NCBI GenBank assembly: GCA_963822145.1
Contig: CAWGGG010000002.1
Coordinates: 496,001-560,000, forward strand
DNA: 64,000 nt
Direction: 5' to 3'
From: UBA5072 sp963822145
GTDB lineage: Bacteria; Bacteroidota; Bacteroidia; Bacteroidales; UBA10428
Positions 44,338 through 54,013 of this stretch are shown here, one piece after another (position 1 is the stretch's first letter; each line of letters opens with the position of its first letter). A program made the position numbers and the translations under genes. The notes beneath the pieces were generated by a model. That model was not told where the DNA came from, made no database searches, and saw only the letters and a program-made list of their open reading frames with translations.

Positions 44338-45705
44338 TTACAGCAATTGCGTGGAATATTTCTGTATTTTTAATATTGCTGCAACGATATCCTCCATGTC
44401 TTTTTTCGTTCCCAGGAATACGTTCTGCCCCAGGGACAAACCGGTTTCTTTTCCAATTCTTTCATTCACCGGACAGAGGTTTTCCCTTCTGTATTGATCC
44501 AATCGTTCTTTCGGGAATACCTTTTGAAATCCCCTCAGGTTAAAATAGGTTTCTATGAAAGGATCGAGATGAAGGGAAGAATCGATTCCGTTCCCAAATG
44601 CTATACCTTCAGCATCCATGGCCTGGCGGAATTTCTCTTTGGATAAACCATTGAAATACTCCTTTTCGTATATCAGCTGATACTCGTAATAGGCCCGGCG
44701 GGTCTGTCCCGGGTACTTTTTGGTAGGACGGACCCCTTTAATCCCTGATAATAATGTTTCAAGGTATAAGGCGTTTTCATCACGGAGCGCGCTCTGCGCG
44801 TCCAGTCGTCGCATTTGTCCCAATAAGTTGGCAGCCACAAAGGGGGTCATCCGGAAATTAGATCCGGGAAAACTTCTATCCTGTCCCCCGGGATCTCTTC
44901 CATTATTCGTATAGGCATCAACCCTTGCCATCAGATCATCGTCATTTCCCAATACTGCACCACCTTCACCCCCACATAAACTCTTGCCTTCCTGAAAGCT
45001 GAAACAGCCCAGATTTCCGATGGTCCCCAGTTTCTGATTTTTCCATTCACCCATGTGCGCCTGGCATGCATCTTCAATAACCACAAGGTTATGCTTTTTA
45101 GCGATCGCCATGATCTTGTCCATATCCGCAGCAGCTCCGCCAATATGTACAGGAAGGATGGCCTTTGTATTTGGTGTGATGCGCTCTTCAATCAGGTCGG
45201 CATTAATCATAAAAGTTTCAGGATCAGTATCAACAAAAACAGGCAAGGCATACAGGTTAAATGTAGTTTGTGCAGTCGCAATAAATGTATTGGTCTGCGT
45301 AATTACCTCATCACCCGGACCTATATCCAGGGCACGCTGAGCTGCATCCAGTGCAACAGTTCCGGAGCTGGTGGTTGCGCAGTAACCTGCGCCCATTAAT
45401 GCGGCAAATTCCTTTTCAAAACGGACTGAAAGTTCTTTTGGTGAATTCCTGTATTCAGACCAGATTTTACTTTTATAAGCATCAAGATAAAGCTGTAAAT
45501 CTGTATCATCATACATGGGCCAGGTAACTCCCAGCTCTGAACCGTTAGGGCGAACCGGCCTGCCTCCGAGAATTGCAGGCTTATCAGCATCCTGTAAAAT
45601 AATTGAATATGCGGATGAAAATCCAGATGTGGTTATGGCGGCACCGACCGCACCCATTGAAGTCCTTTTTACAAAGGTCCTGCGCGTTAGTGGTTTAATA
45701 TTCAT
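44338..45705 (-). CDS. DegT/DnrJ/EryC1/StrS-family aminotransferase with Tat signal
   Basis: 455 aa. N-terminal twin-arginine signal (LTRRTFVKRTSMGAVGAAI). PLP fold: SSGTVALDAAQRAL, EDACQAHMGEW and CFSFQEGKSLCGGEGG with Lys241 as the Schiff-base residue. C-terminal segment YETLSGIKGVRP-like then ETYFNLRGFQKVFPKERLD. The family makes amino sugars from NDP-keto-sugars in the cytoplasm, so a Tat-tagged member is unusual; the folded, PLP-bound enzyme could be exported by Tat. Downstream at 41881-42184 is a broken copy of its 3' end. Confidence 0.88.
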   Translation of the reverse strand: MNIKPLTRRTFVKRTSMGAVGAAITTSGFSSAYSIILQDADKPAILGGRPVRPNGSELGVTWPMYDDTDLQLYLDAYKSKIWSEYRNSPKELSVRFEKEFAALMGAGYCATTSSGTVALDAAQRALDIGPGDEVITQTNTFIATAQTTFNLYALPVFVDTDPETFMINADLIEERITPNTKAILPVHIGGAAADMDKIMAIAKKHNLVVIEDACQAHMGEWKNQKLGTIGNLGCFSFQEGKSLCGGEGGAVLGNDDDLMARVDAYTNNGRDPGGQDRSFPGSNFRMTPFVAANLLGQMRRLDAQSALRDENALYLETLLSGIKGVRPTKKYPGQTRRAYYEYQLIYEKEYFNGLSKEKFRQAMDAEGIAFGNGIDSSLHLDPFIETYFNLRGFQKVFPKERLDQYRRENLCPVNERIGKETGLSLGQNVFLGTKKDMEDIVAAILKIQKYSTQLL

Positions 45706-45787
45706 AGGGTGAAAAAAATTGGATTATGATATTACTAAACATAATACTTAAGGAGGTAAGTTTGAATTCAAACTACGCAATTATTAA

Positions 45788-48505
45788 TCAATTCTTTATA
45801 AGCCTGCAAATATAACCATCCACCATCAGGATATACACCCCGGGTGTCAGCATGCGTACATCGAGCTGGTCGTTTTCCACGGTAGTTCCATAGCAGTAAT
45901 TCCCCAGCACATCAAACAACTGAATTTTAAAAGATTTGGCAGAGCCATGGTTTATATACACTACGTCATTACAGGGATTCGGAAATATTTTTATATTGCC
46001 TGCCCCGATTTCCGTAAGTGCCGAAACACCACTTACAACCAGGCTTTGCGAAACATCCGGCGCAGCCGCATAGTTCGCATCGCCGGCTTGTGATGCCTGA
46101 ATGGTACATGTGCCTGCCCCTGTAACATGCACCTTGTTATTTACGATGGTCGCTACATTTTGATTGCTGCTGCTGTAGGAGACAGTCAAACCCGAACTGG
46201 CAGTGGCACCGGGATCATAATCGGCATCTCCTGTTTGCCGGGTGGGCAATGCACTGAAATGAATACGCTGAGGAACCTTGTTCATGTAGTCGATTACAAC
46301 CACTGTATAGGCGTTAAGTGAGTTTACTGTAATCTCAGCGGAATCACCAGCCATCGTATATCCGAGTTTCTGATAATCTGTGAAATCAGGTGAGGCAGCC
46401 CATACGGAGACCGGTTCCTCATCTGAAAATACACGGATTTTGAGATTACTCCTGCCCACCAGGTTTCTGTTTACATCCAGTTTCTTGTTAATCAAATGGA
46501 TGATTCTCTTTGTGGCATGCTGCTGATTATCATATTGATCAAGACGTGTAGATACAAGTTTTTCCTGGCCCAAGAGATTGACATGCTGATCGGAAATCCA
46601 GGTAGAAGTGACATATAGGTCCCTGTTTGCATCATACCAGCTTATCAGGCTCTTTATCGTGTTCCTTAGCGCCTCCGATGGCTGAAAAAGATTTCCGCCG
46701 CCCGATACAGGCCAGGCAAATATTGCACCCGAAGCAAATACTTCAGGGGCATACACCCTGAGCCAGAGTATCTGATCCGCAACCGGAATTTCATCGAAAT
46801 AGGGCATTCCGAAACCCCAGTCGTGGAAAATAACAAGGGGGATATCCCTGTTAAGGTTGATCATGCTGTAATTCTTGATTTCCCTCCATTGCGGCACATA
46901 GCTCGGTGCAATGTCAAGCCTGCCGTCCTGCACCTTCCAGTTGCCCCATACCCCGGCCGTCTGGAAGTCTGTATGGTTGCTGAATCCGTTCATGGTGACC
47001 AAAACCTCCTTGCCTTTGCCCGCTGCATAGTTCTTCAATGAGGTATAGAGGTATTCGCAAGCCTCCAGGTTCCGTTTGTCGGAGTAAGTACCTGAATAAT
47101 TCCAGGGGTCACCGAATTCATACCGCAATGGAAAATTGTAATTGCCGGGATTGTCATCATATCCGTTTCGGATCAGGAATTTTCGGTAGTCAAAGGTGTT
47201 TATGGTACCATCGGTACAATCAACGCTGAAATTGATGTCAAATACGGTCTGCCAGCGTGAATCATTCACTGTCCACCCCAGTTGGGTAACATACTTTTCT
47301 TTCAGAAATTTGTTAAATTCCCCCATGCTGTAATCACTATAACCCGTGTTTTGCATGGGAATGGCCGTTATGCCGTCGAGGAACAGTGTGCCTGCACCTG
47401 CATCAATCTGCTGATAGAGCCATCCAAGCTCAAAATCGAGGTATTCCTTATTCTGGTAATCTCCATAATAAAAACCCGAACCTGGATCTCCCATGAAAAA
47501 CATGGGTTCATTCCGAGGATTCCGTTCAACGATTCTCAGAAATTTCGCATTGTCTACTTCACCTGGATATAAAGCCTGAAGTCCTATTCCTCCACCAAAA
47601 TAAGCATTATGCTGAAGTGATTGTTGCGCCATCCAATTCCAGGTTCTGTAGTCGAAGTCGCCCCAATTACCCCATTTAAACCATCCCCGTGCAATTACAT
47701 CTGGATTGTATGACAAAGCCGAATTAAGGTCCGTCTGGTTATAGACCTGGTCAAACATCGTCCAGATAAATTTATCCTTCCATACTTCGAGACTGGCAGC
47801 TGAAGCGGCCACATAAATGGATAGCGAACCTGTTGCGGTACCCTGGTAAGAGGCATTACTGATAGTGGCAATGACCTTATAGGTGCCCGGAATGACCGGC
47901 AGGATTGCTGAACCGTTGTAGGTGAATTGCACAGCCAGACCCGTTGGATTGGTAACCGCGGTTACCTGTTTCGGGTTGCCGTCATATACTTGCAGGGTAT
48001 TGTCCAGTGTGATGGTGGCCAGAGTTTTTCCTACTGAAAGCACGCCGGAAACATAATTGCTTCCGTCCCAAAAACCACCGCTGTTGGCACTGTAGCCGCC
48101 ATACTGATAGCTGCCCCCGTCATACTGGATCCTGCTTGCGTAATAATAGATACCTGCAGGCAAGCTGCTTCCGAGGGAGGTGGAATACTCGTCCACGCCG
48201 TCGTAATCTGCGTTAAAGCTGGCGGACTTCCAATTGGTCCATGTATTTGGGTTCGTATTGGCGTTACTGTAACCGAACCACACCGAAATCCGGGCGTCCT
48301 GTCCTGCCGGTGTGGTTACCCCATCCTCATAACACCTGGCGTATAAAGTTATACTGCCCCCCAGCGTTATATTGGCCTGTGGAGGCCATTGCAGGTTAAA
48401 CCAGTTTACATGGGGTGATTCTGTTTCAGGTACAGATGGGGTGACGACTCCAAGGTTTATCACCATGAGTGTCAGTGAAGCTAAGATTCTGGCTGTCATG
48501 TTCAT
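45788..48505 (-). CDS. T9SS-secreted multidomain protein with TIM-barrel-like core and Ig-like MBG repeats
   Basis: 905 aa. Signal peptide at 1-25. A beta-rich N-terminal domain includes an MBG-type region (YDGNPKQVTAVTNP). A central ~370-aa barrel-like domain has WFKWGNWGDFDYRTW, LFLDGITAIPM and VIFHDWGFGMPYFDE, which suggests a glycoside-hydrolase fold. Another MBG repeat follows (RQTGDADYDPGATASSGLTV). It ends with a type IX sorting domain (IKIFPNPCNDVVYI ... LTPGVYILMVDGY). Such proteins are exported across the outer membrane and released or attached to the surface. Activity unproven. Confidence 0.82.
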   Translation of the reverse strand: MNMTARILASLTLMVINLGVVTPSVPETESPHVNWFNLQWPPQANITLGGSITLYARCYEDGVTTPAGQDARISVWFGYSNANTNPNTWTNWKSASFNADYDGVDEYSTSLGSSLPAGIYYYASRIQYDGGSYQYGGYSANSGGFWDGSNYVSGVLSVGKTLATITLDNTLQVYDGNPKQVTAVTNPTGLAVQFTYNGSAILPVIPGTYKVIATISNASYQGTATGSLSIYVAASAASLEVWKDKFIWTMFDQVYNQTDLNSALSYNPDVIARGWFKWGNWGDFDYRTWNWMAQQSLQHNAYFGGGIGLQALYPGEVDNAKFLRIVERNPRNEPMFFMGDPGSGFYYGDYQNKEYLDFELGWLYQQIDAGAGTLFLDGITAIPMQNTGYSDYSMGEFNKFLKEKYVTQLGWTVNDSRWQTVFDINFSVDCTDGTINTFDYRKFLIRNGYDDNPGNYNFPLRYEFGDPWNYSGTYSDKRNLEACEYLYTSLKNYAAGKGKEVLVTMNGFSNHTDFQTAGVWGNWKVQDGRLDIAPSYVPQWREIKNYSMINLNRDIPLVIFHDWGFGMPYFDEIPVADQILWLRVYAPEVFASGAIFAWPVSGGGNLFQPSEALRNTIKSLISWYDANRDLYVTSTWISDQHVNLLGQEKLVSTRLDQYDNQQHATKRIIHLINKKLDVNRNLVGRSNLKIRVFSDEEPVSVWAASPDFTDYQKLGYTMAGDSAEITVNSLNAYTVVVIDYMNKVPQRIHFSALPTRQTGDADYDPGATASSGLTVSYSSSNQNVATIVNNKVHVTGAGTCTIQASQAGDANYAAAPDVSQSLVVSGVSALTEIGAGNIKIFPNPCNDVVYINHGSAKSFKIQLFDVLGNYCYGTTVENDQLDVRMLTPGVYILMVDGYICRLIKN

Positions 48506-48647
48506 TGCATCTATTCAAATATAGCCAATTTTCATTACCCTGCTAAAAACAATTGTCATTACAAAGAAGAAATTGTAAGGACACGCCAAACTTTATGGCC
48601 AGCCAATTGTTTATTCCGGGTATTCTCATCACATAATTTACCGGCAT

Positions 48648-49460
48648 ATGAAAAACATGACTAAGATGACCAGATGGATATTGTTACTCGGTGTGTTTGT
48701 ATTCTCTCCCATCGTTGCGAAAAGCAATAGGACAGCTTCAATCAAAGAAGAAAACATTACCTACGTTGCAGGGGATGTTACCATGAACGGGTATGTTGTA
48801 TATGACGAGAACGTAAAAGGCAAGCGACCGGCGGTACTGGTTGTTCATGAATGGTGGGGCCTGAATGATTATGCCAGGAGCCGTGCCCGGCAACTGGCCG
48901 AATTGGGCTATATTGCCATGGCAGTGGACATGTACGGGAACGGACGGACCGGAGGCAATCCCCAGGAAGCACAGGCCCTGGCCATGCCATTCTATCAGGA
49001 TCCCGTTCTGGTGAAAACAAGGCTCGACGCGGCTTTGAACAAGATCAAGGAATATCCCCAGACAGATGCAGCAAATATAGCCGCCATCGGATATTGTTTC
49101 GGAGGTTCGGTGGTATTGAATGCCGCCAAAATGGGTGCTGATCTTAAGGGTGTGGTGAGTTTTCACGGTGGTTTGGCCGGTGTGCCTGCAGATAAAAGCA
49201 AGCTCAAAGCTAAAATATTGGTTTGCAACGGAGCAAACGATAATTTTGTTCCTGAAAAGGAAATATTAAACTTCCGGCATCAGCTTGATTCCATCGGTGC
49301 GGATTATACCTTTAAATCCTACCCCAACGCCACCCATGCCTTTACCAATCCTGCTTCTACCGAAACAGGCAAAAAATTCAACATGCCCATTGAGTACAAT
49401 GCGGAAGCCGACAGGAATTCCTGGAATGATATGAAATTGTTTTTTGCCGATTTGTTTTGA
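48648..49460 (+). CDS. Dienelactone hydrolase family protein, exported
   Basis: 270 aa with signal peptide (ILLLGVFVFSPIVAKS). DLH fold with catalytic Cys150 in GYCFGG, Asp198 in GANDNF and His230 in NATHAF. VLVVHEWWGLNDYAR holds the conserved HE(W)WG segment. The family hydrolyses lactones or acts as a broad esterase, and the exported form suggests a periplasmic esterase. It precedes a GH5 gene on the same strand by about 90 bp. Confidence 0.9.
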   Translation: MKNMTKMTRWILLLGVFVFSPIVAKSNRTASIKEENITYVAGDVTMNGYVVYDENVKGKRPAVLVVHEWWGLNDYARSRARQLAELGYIAMAVDMYGNGRTGGNPQEAQALAMPFYQDPVLVKTRLDAALNKIKEYPQTDAANIAAIGYCFGGSVVLNAAKMGADLKGVVSFHGGLAGVPADKSKLKAKILVCNGANDNFVPEKEILNFRHQLDSIGADYTFKSYPNATHAFTNPASTETGKKFNMPIEYNAEADRNSWNDMKLFFADLF

Positions 49461-49586
49461 AAAGGATAAAGATTTTACAGGTACCTTTTAGTAGCGAGCA
49501 TTTCCTATGTATTAATTTGCTAAATTCGTTTGCACAACTTGCTGTAGAATACGATGCCATCACAACAATCCTGTAATCATCATACC

Positions 49587-50600
49587 ATGAAAAGAAGGTT
49601 TTTCTTCATCGCTGTCCTTGTGGTGCTTTTTTCCATAAACCATCTATCGTCGGCGCAAAGCGTTTCAGCCAGGGATCAAAACCTCAGATTGGGCAGGGGC
49701 GTAAACATCATCGGGTATGATAAAGCATTATGGCAGGACCATACCAAAGGCAGGTTCAAGGAATCATACTTCAGAATGATCAAAGATGCCGGTTTTTCTT
49801 CTGTTCGAATCAACCTGCATCCTTTCTCGCACATGGACGACCGGTATCAAATCGATCCCGCCTGGCTGGAAACACTCGACTGGGCCGTGAAAAAGGCGCT
49901 TGAGGCCGATCTTATGCTTATTCTCGACCTGCATGAATACAATGCTATGGCAGATGACCCGGCCGCAAAGAAAGAAATGTTCCTTTCCTTCTGGAAACAG
50001 GTTGCTCCCAGGTATGAGGACAAATCCAGCAAGGTGATATTTGAAGTATTGAACGAGCCCAACCAGAAGCTCACCGTGGACATGTGGAACACTTACCTGG
50101 TGGAGGCCTTGAAAATTATCCGCGAGACCAATCCTCAACGTACGCTGATCATCGGTCCGGGTAACTGGAATGGCATTGAAAGTCTGAATACCTTGAAACT
50201 GCCGGAAGATGACCAGAATATCATCGTAACCGTGCATTTCTATCATCCCATGCGGTTTACGCACCAGGGAGCTCCTTGGGCCAATGAATATAAGAACCTG
50301 AGCGGAATACAATGGACGGGAACTCCGGATGAAAAAGCAGAAATAGAAACAAAGCTTCGAGCAGCTGCAGACTGGTCATCAAAAAATGACAGGCCCATAT
50401 TCCTGGGTGAATTTGGTGCCTATGACAAAGGCGATATGGATTCAAGAGCACTTTATACAGCCTTTGTGTCCCGCACTGCAGAGAAACTCGGTTTCAGCTG
50501 GGCCTATTGGCAATTCGACAGCGATTTTATTGTCTACAATATTGAAAAAGAAGCCTGGGTGAAACCGATACTGAATGCTTTAATGAACAAGACAGATTAA
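49587..50600 (+). CDS. Glycoside hydrolase family 5, exported
   Basis: Start at the ATG at 49587 (MKRRFFFIAVLVVLF signal); the frame's earlier ATG adds 11 unrelated residues. 337 aa. GH5 motifs: LGRGVNIIGYD, VRINLHPF, VIFEVLNEPN with acid/base Glu157, VTVHFYHP, and IFLGEFGAYDKG with nucleophile Glu275. This is a cellulase-type (endoglucanase/mannanase) fold; substrate specificity cannot be fixed here. It converges with the saccharopine-dehydrogenase-like gene, their stops overlapping at 50597-50600. Confidence 0.92.
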   Translation: MKRRFFFIAVLVVLFSINHLSSAQSVSARDQNLRLGRGVNIIGYDKALWQDHTKGRFKESYFRMIKDAGFSSVRINLHPFSHMDDRYQIDPAWLETLDWAVKKALEADLMLILDLHEYNAMADDPAAKKEMFLSFWKQVAPRYEDKSSKVIFEVLNEPNQKLTVDMWNTYLVEALKIIRETNPQRTLIIGPGNWNGIESLNTLKLPEDDQNIIVTVHFYHPMRFTHQGAPWANEYKNLSGIQWTGTPDEKAEIETKLRAAADWSSKNDRPIFLGEFGAYDKGDMDSRALYTAFVSRTAEKLGFSWAYWQFDSDFIVYNIEKEAWVKPILNALMNKTD

Positions 50601-51736
50601 GGCCCAATAATCCGCTCGGATACTTTATAGACAATATTTCTTGATTGCAGGTAGCTGATCATGAACTCAAAACATGCAGGATTCTTGCCAACCCTTTCCG
50701 GTGGGAATACACCTTTTTCGGCAAATACTTTATTTAAGATCATTTCAGCGGTTCCGGTGGCTGTGAAGCCCGTAGTTCTGGCCATAGAGGAGATCTTTTC
50801 CCGGCGATCGAACTCGTCATATAATTCATATAGGATCTCCTTGCGCACGCCATTTTCCGTCCCTTTCAGCAGGACACGCATAACCGTGAATTCAGGCTCC
50901 TCTGCATCCAGTTTCCAGGCATTGAATAACACCTTTGAAGTGAAATCAAAAGGAACAACCGGCATCCCGTTCAGGGTAACAGGTTGCTTTTCAAGAAAAC
51001 CTGCAGCTTTTAAGGCCTGAATGAGTTGAATGTGTCCGGGGTACCGGAGGGTTTTTTCTTTCATGCAGGGAATATGCTTCATGGTATACAGCAATGATCT
51101 CAATCCATCGGTATTAAAGGCCTCCAGTGTGCCTATGGCATCAAAATGAACGTATTCCGGATCACTCATGGCGGGTTTCACCACAATTTCGCCATTTTCT
51201 ATGAAACGGGCCGGACGTGTATATTCTTCAATCACATCGCAGGGAGAGAATGGTGCTTTGTATTCAAATGGGAACGATCTGATTTTAGGTAAGCCGCCAA
51301 CCATATATTCCAGTTCCTCTATTTTCATCCTTTCATTCTGGTAGCCGGCAATGTAATTGGGCATGCCCGGGGCAACCCCGCAATCCATCACAACCGTCAC
51401 CTTGTTTTCCTTTGCGAGGGCGTCCAGGTGAAGCACATCTTCCGGCAGGAATGAGATATCCACCAGGTCCTTTTTCTGTTGAATAACCTGCAACATGGTC
51501 TGCAAACCAAGAAATCCGGGGACTGCCGAGATCACCAGGTCAAAATCCCTGATGGACGATGCCAGGGCTTCATGATTTGTTACATCCAGGATCCGGGTTT
51601 GAATGTTGGATTTATTCACCAATGCCAGCAGGGCATTTTTATCCACGTCGATTGAAGTTACCTGATGTTTTTTGGATAAATCCATGGCCATGGCCCGACC
51701 TACCATGCCGGCGCCCAGGATAATAATTTTTTTCAT
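50597..51736 (-). CDS. Saccharopine dehydrogenase family protein
   Basis: 379 aa. Rossmann start MKKIIILGAGMVGRAMAMDL, VTSIDVDKNAL, then DLVISAVPGFLG, MDCGVAPGMPNYIAG, PFEYKAPFSPCDVIEEY and ATGTAEMILNKVF near the C-terminus. This pattern fits saccharopine/lysine 6-dehydrogenase-like enzymes of the lysine or amino-acid pathways. It overlaps the upstream ferredoxin-type gene by 4 bp (ATGA), so translation is coupled. This pairing, and its position after the ABC genes, is unusual. Confidence 0.88.
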   Translation of the reverse strand: MKKIIILGAGMVGRAMAMDLSKKHQVTSIDVDKNALLALVNKSNIQTRILDVTNHEALASSIRDFDLVISAVPGFLGLQTMLQVIQQKKDLVDISFLPEDVLHLDALAKENKVTVVMDCGVAPGMPNYIAGYQNERMKIEELEYMVGGLPKIRSFPFEYKAPFSPCDVIEEYTRPARFIENGEIVVKPAMSDPEYVHFDAIGTLEAFNTDGLRSLLYTMKHIPCMKEKTLRYPGHIQLIQALKAAGFLEKQPVTLNGMPVVPFDFTSKVLFNAWKLDAEEPEFTVMRVLLKGTENGVRKEILYELYDEFDRREKISSMARTTGFTATGTAEMILNKVFAEKGVFPPERVGKNPACFEFMISYLQSRNIVYKVSERIIGP

Positions 51737-53019
51737 TGGTTCAGTTTTCTGATCAAGGAAACCAGGTATCTTGATTTGAATTGTTGTGTGGCCAGGGCCT
51801 GTTTTACCGGAGGCAATTTCAGAATGACACCGAGTACAGCAGCCATGGCCCTGTGGCTGAACATCACCTGGTTGTCGAAAATAAGGTTCTGCAGTTTGCC
51901 TCTCTCAATGGCCATGGTCACTACCCGGTGAATCGAATTTACCGGAGTAATGACGCGTTCTTTTCGTATGCGAAGCTCAATAACCTTTTTGGTGCAGCCG
52001 GTAAGACATATCCCGCAACCCAGACAGAGATCAGGATGCAATTTTACTTTTTTACTTGCTGGTTTTTTGGGATCATTGGCCGATACAAGGGTCATGGCTT
52101 CCACCGGACATAGTGCAACACATTTCCCGCAACCATTACAGTTTTCTTGAGCGATGAAAGGAATGAAACGGGTGGTATGCACGGGATTGAGAAATCCAAA
52201 CCTCCTGGCGGCGATCAGTGCTTCACAGCAGCATCCGCAGCAGTTGCAGATGAAATTGACCCGCTCCTGAACATTCTCACCAAACTGCACCAGGTTATAA
52301 TTCCGGGCTTTCTGCAGCAACGCCATTCCTTCGGCAACATCAACCCTTCTGGCAATCCCGTGGCGTGTCAATGAATCTGCGCTGCCGTTGAAGGTCAGGC
52401 AAATATCCATGGGTGCGTCACAGTTATTTCCGACATGTTCCATCTTATGCCTGCAATAGCAAATGCCAACACCTATGCAGGAGGCAGATTTTATCACCTC
52501 TGAAGCCCGCTCATAGTCAAGAACGTGAAGTGCATTTTCGTTTGATAATACTTCCTCATTGACAAATACTCTCCCCAACTTGGTTTCGCCAAGGGTAAAC
52601 AAGTTCCTGATAAAGTCCTCTTCCACATTCATATACTGGTAGAAGAGTTCCGAAAGCGTTTCCTGATCAATATCATTTCGGTACCGCATCAGCGAAAACT
52701 CAAAAAAACCGGCCATGGGAGGCGGCAGGGTATACCATACTTCGCTATGCTCAACGCTGTCAATTAAAATGCCTCTGTCAGCCAGGTCATTCAATATCCG
52801 CTGCGCTTCCGGTTCACTGGTCTTCCAAATCGCGGCAGCTTTTCTGGTGTTAAAGGGCCTAATGGGCAAAAGAGAAACAAGACCTGCCTCCCTTTCCGAA
52901 AACAGGATCTTCAATATTTCAAACAGTAGTTCTGAAGCGACGGCTCCCTGCGGGAAGAGATTAATCCTGCGGGTAAGCTTTTTATAGTTGTAATATTTGA
53001 TTGTGTGATGATGCGCCAT
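51733..53019 (-). CDS. 4Fe-4S ferredoxin-type protein with N-terminal winged helix
   Basis: 428 aa. Residues ~20-95 look like a winged-helix DNA-binding or dimerisation domain. Cys-rich region CIGVGICYCRHKM and FICNCCGCCCEAL precede two 4Fe-4S motifs, CNGCGKCVALCPVEAM and CLGCGICLTGCTKKV. At least two or three iron-sulfur clusters are expected. Redox-linked regulator or electron carrier are both possible. Overlaps its downstream gene by 4 bp; the ABC ATPase gene ends 68 bp upstream on the same strand, so all may be one transcript. Confidence 0.82.
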   Translation of the reverse strand: MAHHHTIKYYNYKKLTRRINLFPQGAVASELLFEILKILFSEREAGLVSLLPIRPFNTRKAAAIWKTSEPEAQRILNDLADRGILIDSVEHSEVWYTLPPPMAGFFEFSLMRYRNDIDQETLSELFYQYMNVEEDFIRNLFTLGETKLGRVFVNEEVLSNENALHVLDYERASEVIKSASCIGVGICYCRHKMEHVGNNCDAPMDICLTFNGSADSLTRHGIARRVDVAEGMALLQKARNYNLVQFGENVQERVNFICNCCGCCCEALIAARRFGFLNPVHTTRFIPFIAQENCNGCGKCVALCPVEAMTLVSANDPKKPASKKVKLHPDLCLGCGICLTGCTKKVIELRIRKERVITPVNSIHRVVTMAIERGKLQNLIFDNQVMFSHRAMAAVLGVILKLPPVKQALATQQFKSRYLVSLIRKLNQ

Positions 53020-53087
53020 TTATGCCAATATAAGAAGCGACAACGTCATCCATGCAGTTCCTGAGTGCGTCAGCATCAAGGTTCGGA

Positions 53088-54011
53088 CTATCTTCCTTCT
53101 TTTTTCAAATCTTCCAGGAGCGAACCCAGCTTATTTACATAATCAGTAAAGGCATTGGAATATCTTACCGAATCGTTACGATTCTGAGGCAAATCAATAT
53201 TAAAGCGGTGTCTTATGTTGGCAGGCCCGGAATCGAGGATGTAAATATCAGTTGAAAGAAAAACAGCCTCGCTTTCGGAGTGCGTTACAAAGATGACAGT
53301 CGGGTCGATACTGGCATTTTCGAAAATAGAACGGAGAAAGACCTGGATTTGTTTCCGGGTAACGGTATCCAAAGCTCCAAAAGGTTCGTCCATCAGCAGA
53401 ATCTGAGGATTCACGACAAGGTTACGCGCAATAGCCACCCTTTGTAACTGTCCGCCTGACAGGATCGGATATTTGGCCCATTTGTTCTCATGCCCAGCCA
53501 ATCCAACAATTTTTATCATATCCATGGCTTTATCGTTGGCTTCATTCTTGGGAACCCCTTTCAGTATTAAAGGGAGCGCAACGTTTTGAAGTACGGTTTT
53601 CCATTCAAACGAAGTATATTGCTGGAAAACCATAGGAATCCGGTCCTTGTCCGTTCGTTTTTTCCCATAGATATAAACCTCTCCTGATGTTGGTTCCTGT
53701 AAACCAGAAATATACCGGAGCAAAGTGGATTTTCCACAACCCGATTTGCCCATAATGGTAATAAACTGCCCCTGGTTTTTAATGTCTTTAATGTCGAGGT
53801 TGAAATCCTTAAATACAACATTGGGTGGCGTGTGATCAGAATAAACCTGGCTTATATTAACAAGATTTATAATATCCGCTGAACGGTTAACAGGAGTCTG
53901 ATCCGGAGGAGGTTCAACAGTTACTTCAGCTTTTGTTACAGGTTCCTGTAAGGGCTCGAAAGGTTCGGTTGCTTCACTGTCATCTTGTTTTTGGAATATA
54001 TTTCGCTTCAT
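53088..54011 (-). CDS. ABC transporter ATPase, nitrate/sulfonate/taurine type
   Basis: 307 aa. An unusual ~45-residue acidic, proline-rich N-terminal extension is followed by a standard NBD: Walker A GKSGCGKSTLL, Q-loop IPMVFQQYTSFEWK, signature LSGGQLQRVAIARN, Walker B ILLMDEPFGALD and switch VIFVTHSESEAVF. Such SsuB/TauB-like ATPases pair with the permease type encoded next door (54014). Two bases separate the stop of the permease gene and this start, showing cotranscription. Substrate cannot be inferred from the NBD. Confidence 0.92.
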   Translation of the reverse strand: MKRNIFQKQDDSEATEPFEPLQEPVTKAEVTVEPPPDQTPVNRSADIINLVNISQVYSDHTPPNVVFKDFNLDIKDIKNQGQFITIMGKSGCGKSTLLRYISGLQEPTSGEVYIYGKKRTDKDRIPMVFQQYTSFEWKTVLQNVALPLILKGVPKNEANDKAMDMIKIVGLAGHENKWAKYPILSGGQLQRVAIARNLVVNPQILLMDEPFGALDTVTRKQIQVFLRSIFENASIDPTVIFVTHSESEAVFLSTDIYILDSGPANIRHRFNIDLPQNRNDSVRYSNAFTDYVNKLGSLLEDLKKEGR

Positions 54012-54013
54012 GA

